This document shows, piece by piece, positions 54,392-63,903 of a stretch of DNA of 64,000 bases. This DNA is from an uncultured Collinsella sp. GTDB lineage: Bacteria > Actinomycetota > Coriobacteriia > Coriobacteriales > Coriobacteriaceae. The notes below the pieces were generated by a model that was not told the DNA's origin, searched no databases, and saw only the letters and a list, made by a program, of their open reading frames with translations. How positions within the stretch are numbered: position 1 is the stretch's first letter; each line of letters begins with the position of its first letter. The position numbers were made by a program, and so were the translations under genes. The stretch lies in contig UQZL01000003.1 of the NCBI GenBank assembly GCA_900545605.1, positions 1 through 64,000 of the forward strand, given 5' to 3'.

Positions 54392-57300
54392 GTGTATCTC
54401 AAGTCCCTCACGCTCAAGGGGTTCAAGTCGTTTGCCGACCGCGCCCATATGACGTTTGAGCCGGGCCTGACCGTCATCGTCGGTCCCAACGGCTCGGGAA
54501 AATCGAACATCTCCGACTCGATTCTGTGGGTCCTGGGCGAGCAGAGCGCCAAGCAGCTGCGCGGCCAGGCCATGGAGGATGTCATCTTCTCGGGCTCGTC
54601 GGCGCGCAAGCCGGTGGGTGTCGCCGAGGTCACGCTGGTGCTCGATAACTCGGACCATATGCTGCCCGTCGATTTTGACGAGGTCGCCATCACCCGTCGC
54701 ATGTATCGCTCGGGCGAAAGCGAGTACCTCATCAACTCGAGTCCGTGCCGCCTGATGGACATTCAGGACATCCTGCACGATTCGGGCCTGGGCAAGGATA
54801 CACATTCCATCATCAGCCAGGGCAAGCTCGACGCCATCTTGCAGAGCCGCCCCGAGGAGCGCCGCGCCCTCATCGAGGAGGCCGCCGGCATCTCCAAGCA
54901 CAAGCGCCGCAAGGAGCGTGCGCTCAAAAAGATTAAGTCGATGGACGAGCACCTGACGCGTGCCCGCGACATCAATAAGGAAATCGCCCGTCAGCTGCGG
55001 CCGTTGGAGCGTCAGGTCGATCGCGCGCGCAAGTACAAAGAGCTGTCCTCGCGTGCGAACGAGCTTACGCAGATGCTGGCTGTCGACGAGCTGCGTTCGC
55101 TGCAGTCGCAGTGGAACGACCTGGAGAGCCGCTCCAAGGAAGGTGCCGCCGAGCTGGAGCTTGCGCAGTACCGCATGGGCGAAAAGGAGCGCGAGCTCGA
55201 GAAGCTTCAGGTCATGCTCGAGGAAAAGGGCCTGTTTGTGGGCGACCTAGGCGAGCAGCGCCGTCATATGCAAGATGTGGTCGGCCGCATTAACTCCGAC
55301 ATGCGCCTGCTCGAGGAAAAGGGCCACAACATGGTGTCGCGCCTGTCTGACATGCGCGGACAGATTTCGAGTTCCGAGCATCAGCGTCGTCGCGTGGTCG
55401 AGGAGCTCGAGGACGCGCGTGCGCAGCTTGAGGAAGTGACCGGTGCGCATATGCAGGCCCAGGAGGACGTTGACGCCGCTGGTCCTGCCGCCGCTGAGCT
55501 CCACGAGCGTCGCGTTGCGCTCGACAATCAGATTTCGCAGCTCACGCGTGAGCAGCGCGATGTGCAGCGTGTGGCCGATAACGCCGCGCTCGAGCTCGCC
55601 AAGGTGAAGGACTCGCTGAGCAATGCCGAGGTCGAGGACAACATGTATGCCTCGCGCCTGGAGCAGATCGACGAGCAGCTTGAGGAGGTCATGGCCTCGC
55701 TTGAGAGCCGTCGCGACCGCGCCGAGGAGCTTGAGAGCGCCCTTGAGGAGGCGCGTCAGGCCCAGACCGATGCGCGTGAGGCCACCGAGGTTGCCCGCGC
55801 GGCCCTTAAGGACCTGCGTGCCCGCGAGAGCGAGGCGCGCAACAGGCTGTCCGAGGTGCGCTCGGAGCTTGCGAGCCAAAAGAAGCTCGATGCCCGCATG
55901 GCCGACAGCTCGCCGTTGGTGAGCCGCCTGGTGGGCGCGCTGGGCGACGACGTCGCGGGTCGTCTGGGTGACGTACTCGAGGCTCCGCGCGAGCTCGAGG
56001 GCCTGGTTGAGCAGCTGCTCGCCGGCGATATCGATGCCCTGCTGTTCGATGACGCCGCCACGCTTGAGCGTGCCGGCCGTGCGGCTCTGGACCAAAAGAA
56101 GGCCTCAGGTGAGGCGCTGCTGATGGCGCGCGGCGTGAGCGGCGGTGCTGCTGCTAAGGGCGCTGCCGGTTCGCGTTTGGTCGATCGTCTGTCCGTGCGT
56201 TCCGGTTATGGCCCGGTTGTCGAGGCCCTGCTTGGCGGCTATTACGTGGTCGATGACTTGGCTGCCGCGCTGGCGGCACCAGTCGTTGACGGTGTGACCT
56301 ATGTGACTCCCGATGGCGCCCGCGTGAGCTGTGGCGGCCTGGTGCGCGTTGGACTCGATGCCGGCGAGGCCTCGGGTGCCCTGGAGCGCAAGCGTCGTAT
56401 TCGCGAGTTAGAGGGTCTGGAGCCCGATCTGGCTGCCGTGTTTGAGCATGTGTCGGATCAGGTCGTCGAGGCCAACGTTGCCGTCGAGGAGGCCCGTGCC
56501 GCCGAGGGCGATGCCGCCGGTGAGATCGCCCGTCTTGAGGGCGAGCGCCGCTCGCTGCTCTCCGAGATCGGCCGCTTGGAGCAAAGCGCCAACAATGCCG
56601 AGGTCGAGCGCGTGCGCATCTCCAAGCGCCGCGAGCAGGCTGCCGAGGCCGTTCGTGCCGCGCGCCCGCGCGTTGACGAGCTCACCCGTTCGCGTGACGA
56701 GGCGCGTGCACAGGCAAGCGACCTGGGTCTCCAGATTGCCGAGGCCAACGATGAGCTCGATCGCGTTCGCCGTGACGATTCCGAGGCCGCCGGTAAGCTC
56801 GCCGATGCCAAGGTGCGCCTGGCCCAGACGAGCGAGCGCCTGCGTTCGCTGAAGGGCCGCGTGCCCGACCTTGAGCATCGTCTTGAGGGCATCGACCGTC
56901 GTATCCGCGGAACACGCCAGGCTTCGCGCTCGCTCGAGCTGCTGCGCCTGCGCGTCGATCCCATGCACGAGCGCTATTCGGCCCTGCTGGAGCGCGCGTC
57001 GGATTGGGCCTCGCGTCTGCGTGACCAGGCTTCGCTCGAGGAGGCTGACTCGGCCTCGCTTAAGAAGACCATTGAGGACGCCAAGGCCGAGGTCTCCCGC
57101 GCCAAGGAGCGGGTCGATGCCGCCACCGCGACGCAAAACGAGTTCAAGGTCGCTCGCGGCAAGCTCGAGGTGCAGGTAGAGGCGGCTATCAAGGCCATTA
57201 CCGCCGATGGCACCACGGTGCTCGAGGAGGCGCTCATGCTTCCTGCGCCCACCGACCGTGACGCTGCCGAGCGTGAGCTCAACCAGCTCGTGCGCCAGAT

Positions 57301-57928
57301 CAACAACCTGGGCCCTGTGAACCAGGTTGCCATGGAGGAGTACGAGCAGCTCAAGCGCCGCGCCGATTACATCGAGGAGCAGCTGGCCGATCTGGAGTGC
57401 GCGCGCAAGGCGCTCACCAAGATCACCGTGGCCATCGACCGTAAGATGCGCAAGGCCTTCCTGGTGACCTTCGAGAAGGTCGATGCGAACTTCCGCGAGA
57501 TCTTCGCCATGCTGTTCCCGGGTGGCCAGGCACATCTGGAGATGACCGACCCTGAGCATCCGGCCGAGACGGGCATCGAGGTCGTGGCGCAGCCGCGTGG
57601 CAAGCGCATCACCAAGATGATGCTCATGTCGGGCGGCGAGAAGAGCCTGACGGCGCTCGCCTTGCTCTTTGCTGTCTATCGCACGCGTACGGTGCCGTTC
57701 TATGTGCTGGACGAGGTCGAGGCGGCGCTCGATGACGCCAACCTGTCCAAGCTCATCGGCGCACTCGACGTGTTGCGTTCCGATACGCAGCTCTTGGTTA
57801 TCTCGCATCAGCGCCGTACTATGGAGGACGCTGACGTCCTCTACGGCGTCTCGATGCAAGCCGACGGCGTCAGTCGCGTCGTCTCGCAAAAACTCGATCG
57901 CGAAACCGGAAAGGTCGTGAATGCATAA
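54392..57928 (+). CDS. smc: Chromosome segregation protein SMC
   Basis: SMC is the core of bacterial condensin. Walker A (GPNGSGKSNISDSILWVLGE) lies near residue 32, long coiled coils fill residues about 170-500 and 670-1010, the hinge is between, and the signature LMSGGEKSLTALALLF with Walker B VLDEVEAALDDANL is near the end. It has 1178 residues and starts at GTG 54392. Confidence 0.96.
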   Translation: MYLKSLTLKGFKSFADRAHMTFEPGLTVIVGPNGSGKSNISDSILWVLGEQSAKQLRGQAMEDVIFSGSSARKPVGVAEVTLVLDNSDHMLPVDFDEVAITRRMYRSGESEYLINSSPCRLMDIQDILHDSGLGKDTHSIISQGKLDAILQSRPEERRALIEEAAGISKHKRRKERALKKIKSMDEHLTRARDINKEIARQLRPLERQVDRARKYKELSSRANELTQMLAVDELRSLQSQWNDLESRSKEGAAELELAQYRMGEKERELEKLQVMLEEKGLFVGDLGEQRRHMQDVVGRINSDMRLLEEKGHNMVSRLSDMRGQISSSEHQRRRVVEELEDARAQLEEVTGAHMQAQEDVDAAGPAAAELHERRVALDNQISQLTREQRDVQRVADNAALELAKVKDSLSNAEVEDNMYASRLEQIDEQLEEVMASLESRRDRAEELESALEEARQAQTDAREATEVARAALKDLRARESEARNRLSEVRSELASQKKLDARMADSSPLVSRLVGALGDDVAGRLGDVLEAPRELEGLVEQLLAGDIDALLFDDAATLERAGRAALDQKKASGEALLMARGVSGGAAAKGAAGSRLVDRLSVRSGYGPVVEALLGGYYVVDDLAAALAAPVVDGVTYVTPDGARVSCGGLVRVGLDAGEASGALERKRRIRELEGLEPDLAAVFEHVSDQVVEANVAVEEARAAEGDAAGEIARLEGERRSLLSEIGRLEQSANNAEVERVRISKRREQAAEAVRAARPRVDELTRSRDEARAQASDLGLQIAEANDELDRVRRDDSEAAGKLADAKVRLAQTSERLRSLKGRVPDLEHRLEGIDRRIRGTRQASRSLELLRLRVDPMHERYSALLERASDWASRLRDQASLEEADSASLKKTIEDAKAEVSRAKERVDAATATQNEFKVARGKLEVQVEAAIKAITADGTTVLEEALMLPAPTDRDAAERELNQLVRQINNLGPVNQVAMEEYEQLKRRADYIEEQLADLECARKALTKITVAIDRKMRKAFLVTFEKVDANFREIFAMLFPGGQAHLEMTDPEHPAETGIEVVAQPRGKRITKMMLMSGGEKSLTALALLFAVYRTRTVPFYVLDEVEAALDDANLSKLIGALDVLRSDTQLLVISHQRRTMEDADVLYGVSMQADGVSRVVSQKLDRETGKVVNA

Positions 57929-58845
57929 TGGGATTCTTCGATGCTCTCTCGCGCGGACTTGAGCGCAGCCGCGAGGCCCTCAACGAGGTCTTCTACTTTG
58001 GCGGCGAGGTCGACGAGGATTTTTGGGAGGACCTAGAGGACACCCTCGTCATGGGTGACATGGGTGCCGAGGTCGCGATCCAGGTGTCCGATGACCTGCG
58101 CGATGCCGCGGCCAAGAAGAACCTTAAGACCGCCCCGCAGCTCCGTCGCGCCCTGGCCGAGCAGCTCGAGCAGCATTTTGTGCCCGTCGAGCGCGATCCG
58201 TTCGCCGACACGCCGAGTTGCGTGCTGTTTGTGGGCATTAACGGTGCCGGCAAGACCACGACGGTCGGCAAGATCGCGAGCGCCATGTCTGCCCGCGGCA
58301 AGAACGTCGTGATCGGCTCAGCCGACACCTTCCGCGCCGCCGCCATTGAGCAGCTCGATGTGTGGGGCCAGCGCGCCGGTGTCCCCGTCATCAAGCGCGA
58401 CCGCGGCTCCGACCCGGCAAGTGTTTGCTACGACGTGCTCGACGAGGCCGACAAGCGCGGCAGCGACCTGGTGCTTATCGATACCGCCGGCCGTCTGCAC
58501 ACGAGCCCTGAGCTCATGCGCGAGCTTGCCAAGGTGGTTAACGTGACGCGTAAGCGCGCCGCCAATATGGCCGCCGGCCCCATGCCCGTCTCAGTCGTGC
58601 TCGTGATCGATGCCGCCACCGGCCAGAACGGTCTGAACCAGGCGCTCGAGTTTAACGAGGCGCTGGGCCTGGACGGTATTATCATGACGAAGCTCGACGG
58701 CACGGCAAAGGGCGGCATCGCCATGGCCGTGGCCGAGAAGCTCAAGCTCCCGATCCTGCGCGTCGGCGTGGGCGAGCAGGTCGATGATCTGCAGGAGTTC
58801 AATGCCAAAGATTTCTGCCGCGCCCTGGTGGGCGAGTCCAATTAA
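57928..58845 (+). CDS. ftsY: Signal recognition particle receptor FtsY
   Basis: FtsY is the membrane receptor of the signal recognition particle. The NG domains show GINGAGKTTTVGKIAS, ADTFRAAAIEQL and DTAGRL. The N-terminal acidic A domain is very short. Its ATG overlaps the smc stop by one base, giving 305 residues. Confidence 0.95.
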   Translation: MGFFDALSRGLERSREALNEVFYFGGEVDEDFWEDLEDTLVMGDMGAEVAIQVSDDLRDAAAKKNLKTAPQLRRALAEQLEQHFVPVERDPFADTPSCVLFVGINGAGKTTTVGKIASAMSARGKNVVIGSADTFRAAAIEQLDVWGQRAGVPVIKRDRGSDPASVCYDVLDEADKRGSDLVLIDTAGRLHTSPELMRELAKVVNVTRKRAANMAAGPMPVSVVLVIDAATGQNGLNQALEFNEALGLDGIIMTKLDGTAKGGIAMAVAEKLKLPILRVGVGEQVDDLQEFNAKDFCRALVGESN

Positions 58846-58855
58846 GGAGTGACTA

Positions 58856-60331
58856 GTGTTTGATTCCCTGAGCGATCGCCTCAACGACACATTTGACCGC
58901 CTGCGCGGCAAGGGCAAGCTGACCGAGGCCGATATTACTTCGGCCATGCGCGATATTCGCATGGCGCTGCTCGAGGCCGACGTTAACTTTAAGGTCGTCA
59001 AGGAGTTCGTCGCCAAGACCAAGGAGCGCTGCATGACCGCCGAGGTCATGGAGTCGCTGTCGCCGGCGCAAAACGTCGTCAAGATCGTGCTCGACGAGCT
59101 CACCGAGATGCTTGGCTCAACCGAGAGCAAGCTCGTCTTTAGCAATCGCATTCCCAATGTCATCATGCTCGTGGGCCTGCAGGGCTCCGGTAAGACCACG
59201 GCGGCCGTAAAGCTGGCCTACCTGCTCAAGAAGCAGGGCCGCTCACCGCTGCTCGCCGCGTGCGACGTCTACCGTCCCGCCGCTGCCGACCAGCTGGCCA
59301 CGCTTGGCGGAGAGATTGGCGTGCCGGTCTTCCGTGGCGATGGCGAGCACCCGGTTGACATCGCCAAGGGCGCCATTCAGGAGGCCGTTGACCACCTGCG
59401 TGACGTGGTCATCGTCGATACCGCCGGTCGTTTGCAGATCGACGAGCAGATGATGCAGGAGGCCGTGGACATCAAGAAGGCCGTCAAGCCCGATCAGGTG
59501 CTGATGGTCGTCGATGCCATGACCGGCCAGGACATCGTCAACGTCGTCTCGACCTTCGCCGAGCGCACCGACTTTGACGGCGTGATCATCTCCAAGCTCG
59601 ACGGCGACGCCCGTGGCGGCGGCGCGCTTTCCGTGCGCCAGGTGACCGGCAAGCCCATCAAGTTTGTTAGCATGGGCGAGAAACCCGATTCGCTGGAGCC
59701 GTTCTATCCCGACCGCATGGCCAAGCGCATCTTGGGCATGGGCGATGTTGTCGGCATCATCGAGAAGGCCCAGGAGGCAGCCGACGCCGAGCAGCTCGAG
59801 GCTGCCGAGCGCATGCTGCGCGAGGGCTTTACCATGAACGACATGCTCGACCAGATGAAGGCCGTCAAGAAGATGGGCGGCATGAAGGGCATTCTGGGCA
59901 TGCTCCCCGGTGGCCAGCGTGCGCTTAACCAGATGGGTGGCAACCTGGACGAAGGTATCTTCGATAAGAACGAGGCCATCATCATGTCGATGACCAAGGA
60001 GGAGCGCCTTCGCCCCTCCATCATCAACGGCCAGCGCCGTGCCCGCATCGCCAAGGGCGCCGGCGTGACCCCCACCGAGGTCAATAGCCTTATGAAGCAG
60101 TGGGGCGAGATGAACAAGATGATGGGCCGCATGCGCACGATGGCCAATCAGGCACAGGCCGGCGGCAAGAAGGGCAAGAAGGGTAAGAAGGGCAAAAAGA
60201 TGCGCATGCCCAATATTCCCGGTCTGGATGCCATGGGGCTGGGCGGCATGGGCAGCCTGGGAACGGGCGGCCCCAAGTCCGATATGGACCTGCTGCGCCA
60301 GATGGAAGCGCAGATGCGCAACAAGAAGTAA
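58856..60331 (+). CDS. ffh: Signal recognition particle protein Ffh
   Basis: Ffh binds signal sequences and 4.5S RNA. The GTPase has GLQGSGKTTAAVKLAY, CDVYRPAAADQL, DTAGRL and the TKLDGDARGG-type motif. The M domain is methionine-rich, and a repeated GKKGKKGKK linker precedes the end. It has 491 residues and starts at GTG 58856. No ylxM gene lies between ftsY and ffh. Confidence 0.95.
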   Translation: MFDSLSDRLNDTFDRLRGKGKLTEADITSAMRDIRMALLEADVNFKVVKEFVAKTKERCMTAEVMESLSPAQNVVKIVLDELTEMLGSTESKLVFSNRIPNVIMLVGLQGSGKTTAAVKLAYLLKKQGRSPLLAACDVYRPAAADQLATLGGEIGVPVFRGDGEHPVDIAKGAIQEAVDHLRDVVIVDTAGRLQIDEQMMQEAVDIKKAVKPDQVLMVVDAMTGQDIVNVVSTFAERTDFDGVIISKLDGDARGGGALSVRQVTGKPIKFVSMGEKPDSLEPFYPDRMAKRILGMGDVVGIIEKAQEAADAEQLEAAERMLREGFTMNDMLDQMKAVKKMGGMKGILGMLPGGQRALNQMGGNLDEGIFDKNEAIIMSMTKEERLRPSIINGQRRARIAKGAGVTPTEVNSLMKQWGEMNKMMGRMRTMANQAQAGGKKGKKGKKGKKMRMPNIPGLDAMGLGGMGSLGTGGPKSDMDLLRQMEAQMRNKK

Positions 60332-60351
60332 CGACTAGTTGAGTCGTGTAT

Positions 60352-60391
60352 GGCGAAGGCCGCCTGGATGGTATTCCAGGCGGCCTTCGCC
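60352..60391. terminator. Strong bidirectional terminator after ffh
   Basis: A perfect 17-bp stem (60352-60368 and 60375-60391) around TGGTAT separates ffh from the convergent DUF134 gene. No long T-run follows on either strand, but its stability is high. Confidence 0.7.
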
Positions 60392-60447
60392 GTTTGTTCG
60401 CTGGTTGTCGCACGCGTGGAAGCGCGTTCTCGACGAGGTGCTTGCCG

Positions 60448-61212
60448 CTAGTGGCAGCCGCAGCCTTCGTGCCCGTCATGGTCGTGGTGACCGTGGCAGC
60501 CGCAGGACTCGCCATGCTCGTGGATGTGCTCGTGATCATGTCCATGGCAGTCGCAGGTGGCCTCGCCGTTCTGTGCGAGCGTGCCGGCAATGAGGGCCTC
60601 GACGCAGGCATCGCAGCTGCCCTGGGCGCCCGCATAGACCGTGATGCCGGCTTGGGCAAGCGCGTTGATAGCGCCGCCGCCGATACCGCCGCAAATGAGC
60701 GTGTCAACGCCACCGTTGGCAAGCAGGCCCGCCAAGGCGCCGTGGCCGGTGCCGCCGGTGCCTACGACCTGCTCGTTGAGCACCTTGCCATCCTGGATGT
60801 CGTAGATCTTGAACTGCTCGCTGCGGCCAAAGTGCATAAAGATGTTGCCGTTGTCGTACGTCGTTGCCACCCTCATGGTGTCGACCTCCTTTGCTGGCCA
60901 TGCGGCCGTTGTCGTGGTGATGGGGGAGTATGTGATATTGCCGCCCTCGATAACGAGCGCCCGTCCGTTGACCAGCGCATCGGCCACCTTGCGATGCGCG
61001 CGGCTGCAAATGGCCGCCACCGTTGCGCGGGCGATGCCCATCTGCTGGGCGACCGCCTCTTGGTTGAGACCCTCCAGGTCGCACAGGCGCAGCACCTCAA
61101 GCTCGTCGACGGTCATGTCGATGGCATCACCGCTGGCCAGGCCATCGGGGGTAAAGCCGCGGTATTCGGGGATGATCCCGACGCGGCGCAGTTTTTCGCG
61201 TCTTCCTGCCAT
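60448..61212 (-). CDS. DUF134 regulator fused to NifX/NifB-like domain with metal-binding tail
   Basis: The first 100 residues (from ATG 61212, 254 residues in all) are the DUF134 helix-turn-helix (EVLRLCDLEGLNQEAVAQQM). A NifX/NifB-type Fe-Mo cofactor-like domain follows (ATTYDNGNIFMHFGRSEQF to AGITVYAGAQGSCDAC). The last 40 residues are a run of H, C and D (CDCHGHDHEHIHEHG), which should bind metals. Such proteins may sense iron-sulfur or metal status. It is divergent from thyA with palindromes between them. Confidence 0.82.
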   Translation of the reverse strand: MAGRREKLRRVGIIPEYRGFTPDGLASGDAIDMTVDELEVLRLCDLEGLNQEAVAQQMGIARATVAAICSRAHRKVADALVNGRALVIEGGNITYSPITTTTAAWPAKEVDTMRVATTYDNGNIFMHFGRSEQFKIYDIQDGKVLNEQVVGTGGTGHGALAGLLANGGVDTLICGGIGGGAINALAQAGITVYAGAQGSCDACVEALIAGTLAQNGEATCDCHGHDHEHIHEHGESCGCHGHHDHDGHEGCGCH

Positions 61213-61226
61213 GCGCACTCCAAATC

Positions 61227-61291
61227 TGACATATGTCAATAATAGAATAGCGAACGTGCGGATTTGCGCAAGGAATTTCTGGCATATGTCA
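61227..61291. promoter_or_regulatory. Two TGACATATGTCA palindromes and promoter of DUF134 gene
   Basis: TGACATATGTCA (61227-61238) is a perfect palindrome. A second, TGGCATATGTCA (61280-61291), has one change and wider symmetry TCTG/CAGA. On the minus strand TTGCGC (61271-61266) and TATTCT (61249-61244) are 16 bp apart between them. This fits an autoregulated promoter. Confidence 0.65.
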
Positions 61292-61378
61292 GAAAATGAG
61301 GGCTTATGTTTGGGCTGTGGGGCCGCGCGCGCCTGGGCTACAATAAATCTCGCTTATAGGCGACTGACAGGAGGGTCA

Positions 61379-62227
61379 ATGAGCAAAGCTGATCAACAGT
61401 TTGTAACCATGTGCCGCGATATCTTGGACCATGGCACCACCACCGAGGGCCAAAAGGTCCGCCCGGTGTGGGAGGACGGCACCCCTGCCTATACCATTAA
61501 AAACTTTGGTGTCACGGCGCGCTATGATCTGCGCGAGGAGTTCCCCGCGCTCACCCTGCGTCGTACGGCGCTTAAGTCTGCCATGGACGAGATTCTGTGG
61601 ATCTATCAAAAGAAGTCCAATAACGTGCATGACCTCAACAGCCATATCTGGGATGAGTGGGCCGATGAGACCGGTTCCATCGGTAAAGCCTACGGCTATC
61701 AGATTGGTCAGAAGAGCCATTACGCCGAGGGCGACTTCGACCAGATGGACCGTGTACTGTACGACCTTAAGCACACGCCGTATAGTCGCCGCATTATGAC
61801 CAATACGTACGTGTTTAGCGATCTGTCCGAGATGCACCTTTATCCATGCGCCTATAGCGTGACCTATAACGTGACGCAGCGTCCTCAGGACGACAAGCCG
61901 ACGCTCAACATGATTCTCAACCAGCGCAGCCAGGACATTTTGGCCGCGAACAACTGGAACGTGTGCCAGTACGCCATTTTGCTGATGATGGTCGCGCAGT
62001 CGGTCGATATGATTCCCGGTGAGCTGCTGCACGTGATCGCCGACGCCCATATCTATGATCGTCATGTCGATATCGTCCGCGAGCTTATCGAGCGTCCGCA
62101 GTTTGCGGCACCCAAGGTAACGCTCAACCCCGATGTGCATGACTTCTATGCGTTTACGACCGATGACCTGATCGTCGAGGGCTATGAGCACGGCCCTCAG
62201 GTCAAGAACATCCCCATTGCGGTGTAG
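61379..62227 (+). CDS. thyA: Thymidylate synthase
   Basis: ThyA makes dTMP from dUMP using methylene-tetrahydrofolate. The sequence has the family features YSRRIMTNTYVFSDL, the active cysteine in LHLYPCAYSVTYNV-type context (EMHLYPCAY), LNQRSQDILAANNWN and HIYDRHVDIV. It has 282 residues. ATG 61379 follows AGGAGG. The folate enzyme gene folA follows directly. Confidence 0.95.
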   Translation: MSKADQQFVTMCRDILDHGTTTEGQKVRPVWEDGTPAYTIKNFGVTARYDLREEFPALTLRRTALKSAMDEILWIYQKKSNNVHDLNSHIWDEWADETGSIGKAYGYQIGQKSHYAEGDFDQMDRVLYDLKHTPYSRRIMTNTYVFSDLSEMHLYPCAYSVTYNVTQRPQDDKPTLNMILNQRSQDILAANNWNVCQYAILLMMVAQSVDMIPGELLHVIADAHIYDRHVDIVRELIERPQFAAPKVTLNPDVHDFYAFTTDDLIVEGYEHGPQVKNIPIAV

Positions 62228-62755
62228 GTGACGCGCATGACGTGTAAGCTTTCTGCCATCGTCGCCGTGTGTGACGACTGGGGTATTGGCTGCGAGGGCG
62301 ATATGGTGGTGTCCAATCGCGCCGATATGCGCCATTTTGTGGCCTGCTCCAAGGGCTGCCCGGTTATCATGGGACGCAAGACGCTGCTGAGTTTTCCCGG
62401 CGGGCGTCCGCTCAAGAACCGCCGCAATATCGTGCTTACGCGCGATATAGGCTTTACCCGCGAGGGCGTCGACGTGGTGCATAGCGTTGACGAAGCGCTC
62501 GCTGCGGTTGCCGATGAGCCCGTTGCCTGGGTGATCGGTGGCGGCGATGTCTATCGGCAGTTTTTGCCGTACTGCGTGGAGGCCGAGGTCACTCATAACC
62601 ACTGCGTCCATCCCGTGGACACGTACTTTCCCGACTTGGACGCCGATCCCGCGTGGGAGATTGCGCAGCGTAGCGGGGTCGCGACGATTGCCGCCGGTGA
62701 GGGTGACGAGGGCGTCAATTATGAGTTCGTGACGTATCGTCGCATCGAGGCGTAA
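62228..62755 (+). CDS. folA: Dihydrofolate reductase
   Basis: DHFR regenerates tetrahydrofolate used up by ThyA. The sequence has SAIVAVCDDWGIGCEGDMVV, PVIMGRKTLLSFPGG and VIGGGDVYRQFLP. GTG 62228 abuts the thyA stop; ATG 62237 is the alternative. It has 175 residues, and the two genes are probably one transcript. Confidence 0.94.
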   Translation: MTRMTCKLSAIVAVCDDWGIGCEGDMVVSNRADMRHFVACSKGCPVIMGRKTLLSFPGGRPLKNRRNIVLTRDIGFTREGVDVVHSVDEALAAVADEPVAWVIGGGDVYRQFLPYCVEAEVTHNHCVHPVDTYFPDLDADPAWEIAQRSGVATIAAGEGDEGVNYEFVTYRRIEA

Positions 62756-62797
62756 ATCGTCTGGCGTGAACGGTATCATCGGGTTGATTGAATGCAT

Positions 62798-62824
62798 GGG
62801 GCGGCGCTTAGCGTCGCCTCGTTT
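62798..62824 (+). terminator. Hairpin after folA
   Basis: GGGGCGGCGC and GCGTCGCCTC form a 10-bp stem with two G-T pairs around TTA, followed by GTTT. Confidence 0.55.
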
Positions 62825-62864
62825 GGTATAGATGTGCTGTAAAGAAGGGTACAGGCTGGCTGCT

Positions 62865-63779
62865 ATGACTGATGCCGTTGAGGTGCTGCGAATCGATTCG
62901 CTCGAGGACGAGCAGCTCGATGCTTACGTGCGACTGACCGAGCGTGAGCTTCGCTGCGTGCTGGAGCCGCAGAAGGGCATTTTTATCGCCGAGAGTGCCA
63001 AGGTCATCGAGCGTGCGGTTCGCGCCGGATACGAGCCGGTGAGCTTTCTTTTAGGCGAGCGCTGGCTCGACCAGATGATGCCGCTGTTTGACCAGCTTGT
63101 CGTGCGCGAGGGAGCGGGTCCGGTTCCCGTGTTCGTGGCTTCCATGGAGCTCATGGAGCAGTTGACGGGCTTTAACGTGACGCGCGGCGCGCTGGCGGCG
63201 TTCCGTCGCCCGCGTCAGATTCCGGTTGATGAGTTCTTGGGCGGCGTCGTCGAGGCGGCGGGGGATCGTCCGGTGCGCGTGTGCGTGCTTGAGGGTATTG
63301 TCGATCACACCAATGTTGGCGCGATTTTCCGCTCGGCTGCCGCATTGAACGTTGACGGTATTTTGGTCAGCCCGACGTGCTGCGACCCGCTGTACCGTCG
63401 CTCGGCCCGCGTGAGCATGGGCACCGTGTTTCAGGTGCCGTGGACGCGCATTGGCAGCGAGGCTCGTGTGTGGCCGCATGATGGCCTGGCGGTACTGCAC
63501 GATGCCGGTTTTTCGTGTGCCGCTATGGCGTTGACGGACGATTCCGTATCGCTGGACGATCCCGTGCTGCAGGAGATTGACCGCTTGGCAATCTTTATGG
63601 GTACCGAGGGTGCCGGCTTGGGCGCTAAGACCATTGCCGGCTGTGACCACGCGGTGCGCATTCCGATGGCGCACGGGGTCGATTCGCTTAACGTGGCCGC
63701 GGCGAGCGCCGTCGCCTTTTGGCAGCTGTGCCCGCACGTGAGCAATGAGTATCACTACCAGCCGGGTTTGTATCACTAG
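62865..63779 (+). CDS. SpoU/TrmH-family RNA 2'-O-methyltransferase
   Basis: The SpoU knot domain is clear in motif 1 (DHTNVGAIFRSAAALNVDGI), motif 2 (IFMGTEGAGL) and motif 3 (IPMAHGVDSLNVAAASAVAFW). The first 120 residues form the substrate-binding part. The exact rRNA or tRNA target cannot be read from the sequence. ATG 62865 gives 304 residues; ATG 62832 is also possible. Confidence 0.88.
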   Translation: MTDAVEVLRIDSLEDEQLDAYVRLTERELRCVLEPQKGIFIAESAKVIERAVRAGYEPVSFLLGERWLDQMMPLFDQLVVREGAGPVPVFVASMELMEQLTGFNVTRGALAAFRRPRQIPVDEFLGGVVEAAGDRPVRVCVLEGIVDHTNVGAIFRSAAALNVDGILVSPTCCDPLYRRSARVSMGTVFQVPWTRIGSEARVWPHDGLAVLHDAGFSCAAMALTDDSVSLDDPVLQEIDRLAIFMGTEGAGLGAKTIAGCDHAVRIPMAHGVDSLNVAAASAVAFWQLCPHVSNEYHYQPGLYH

Positions 63780-63903
63780 GCAGTTTTCCGCACCGCGCTC
63801 TAATTCGGGGCGTTTCGGTCGCCGCCAGTCGGTGCTAAGCTAGTATTGGCTTTGGTCTTAAATTGCCGTTATGTTGTTTGACGTATGCTGGCGGGGAGGG
63901 CGT

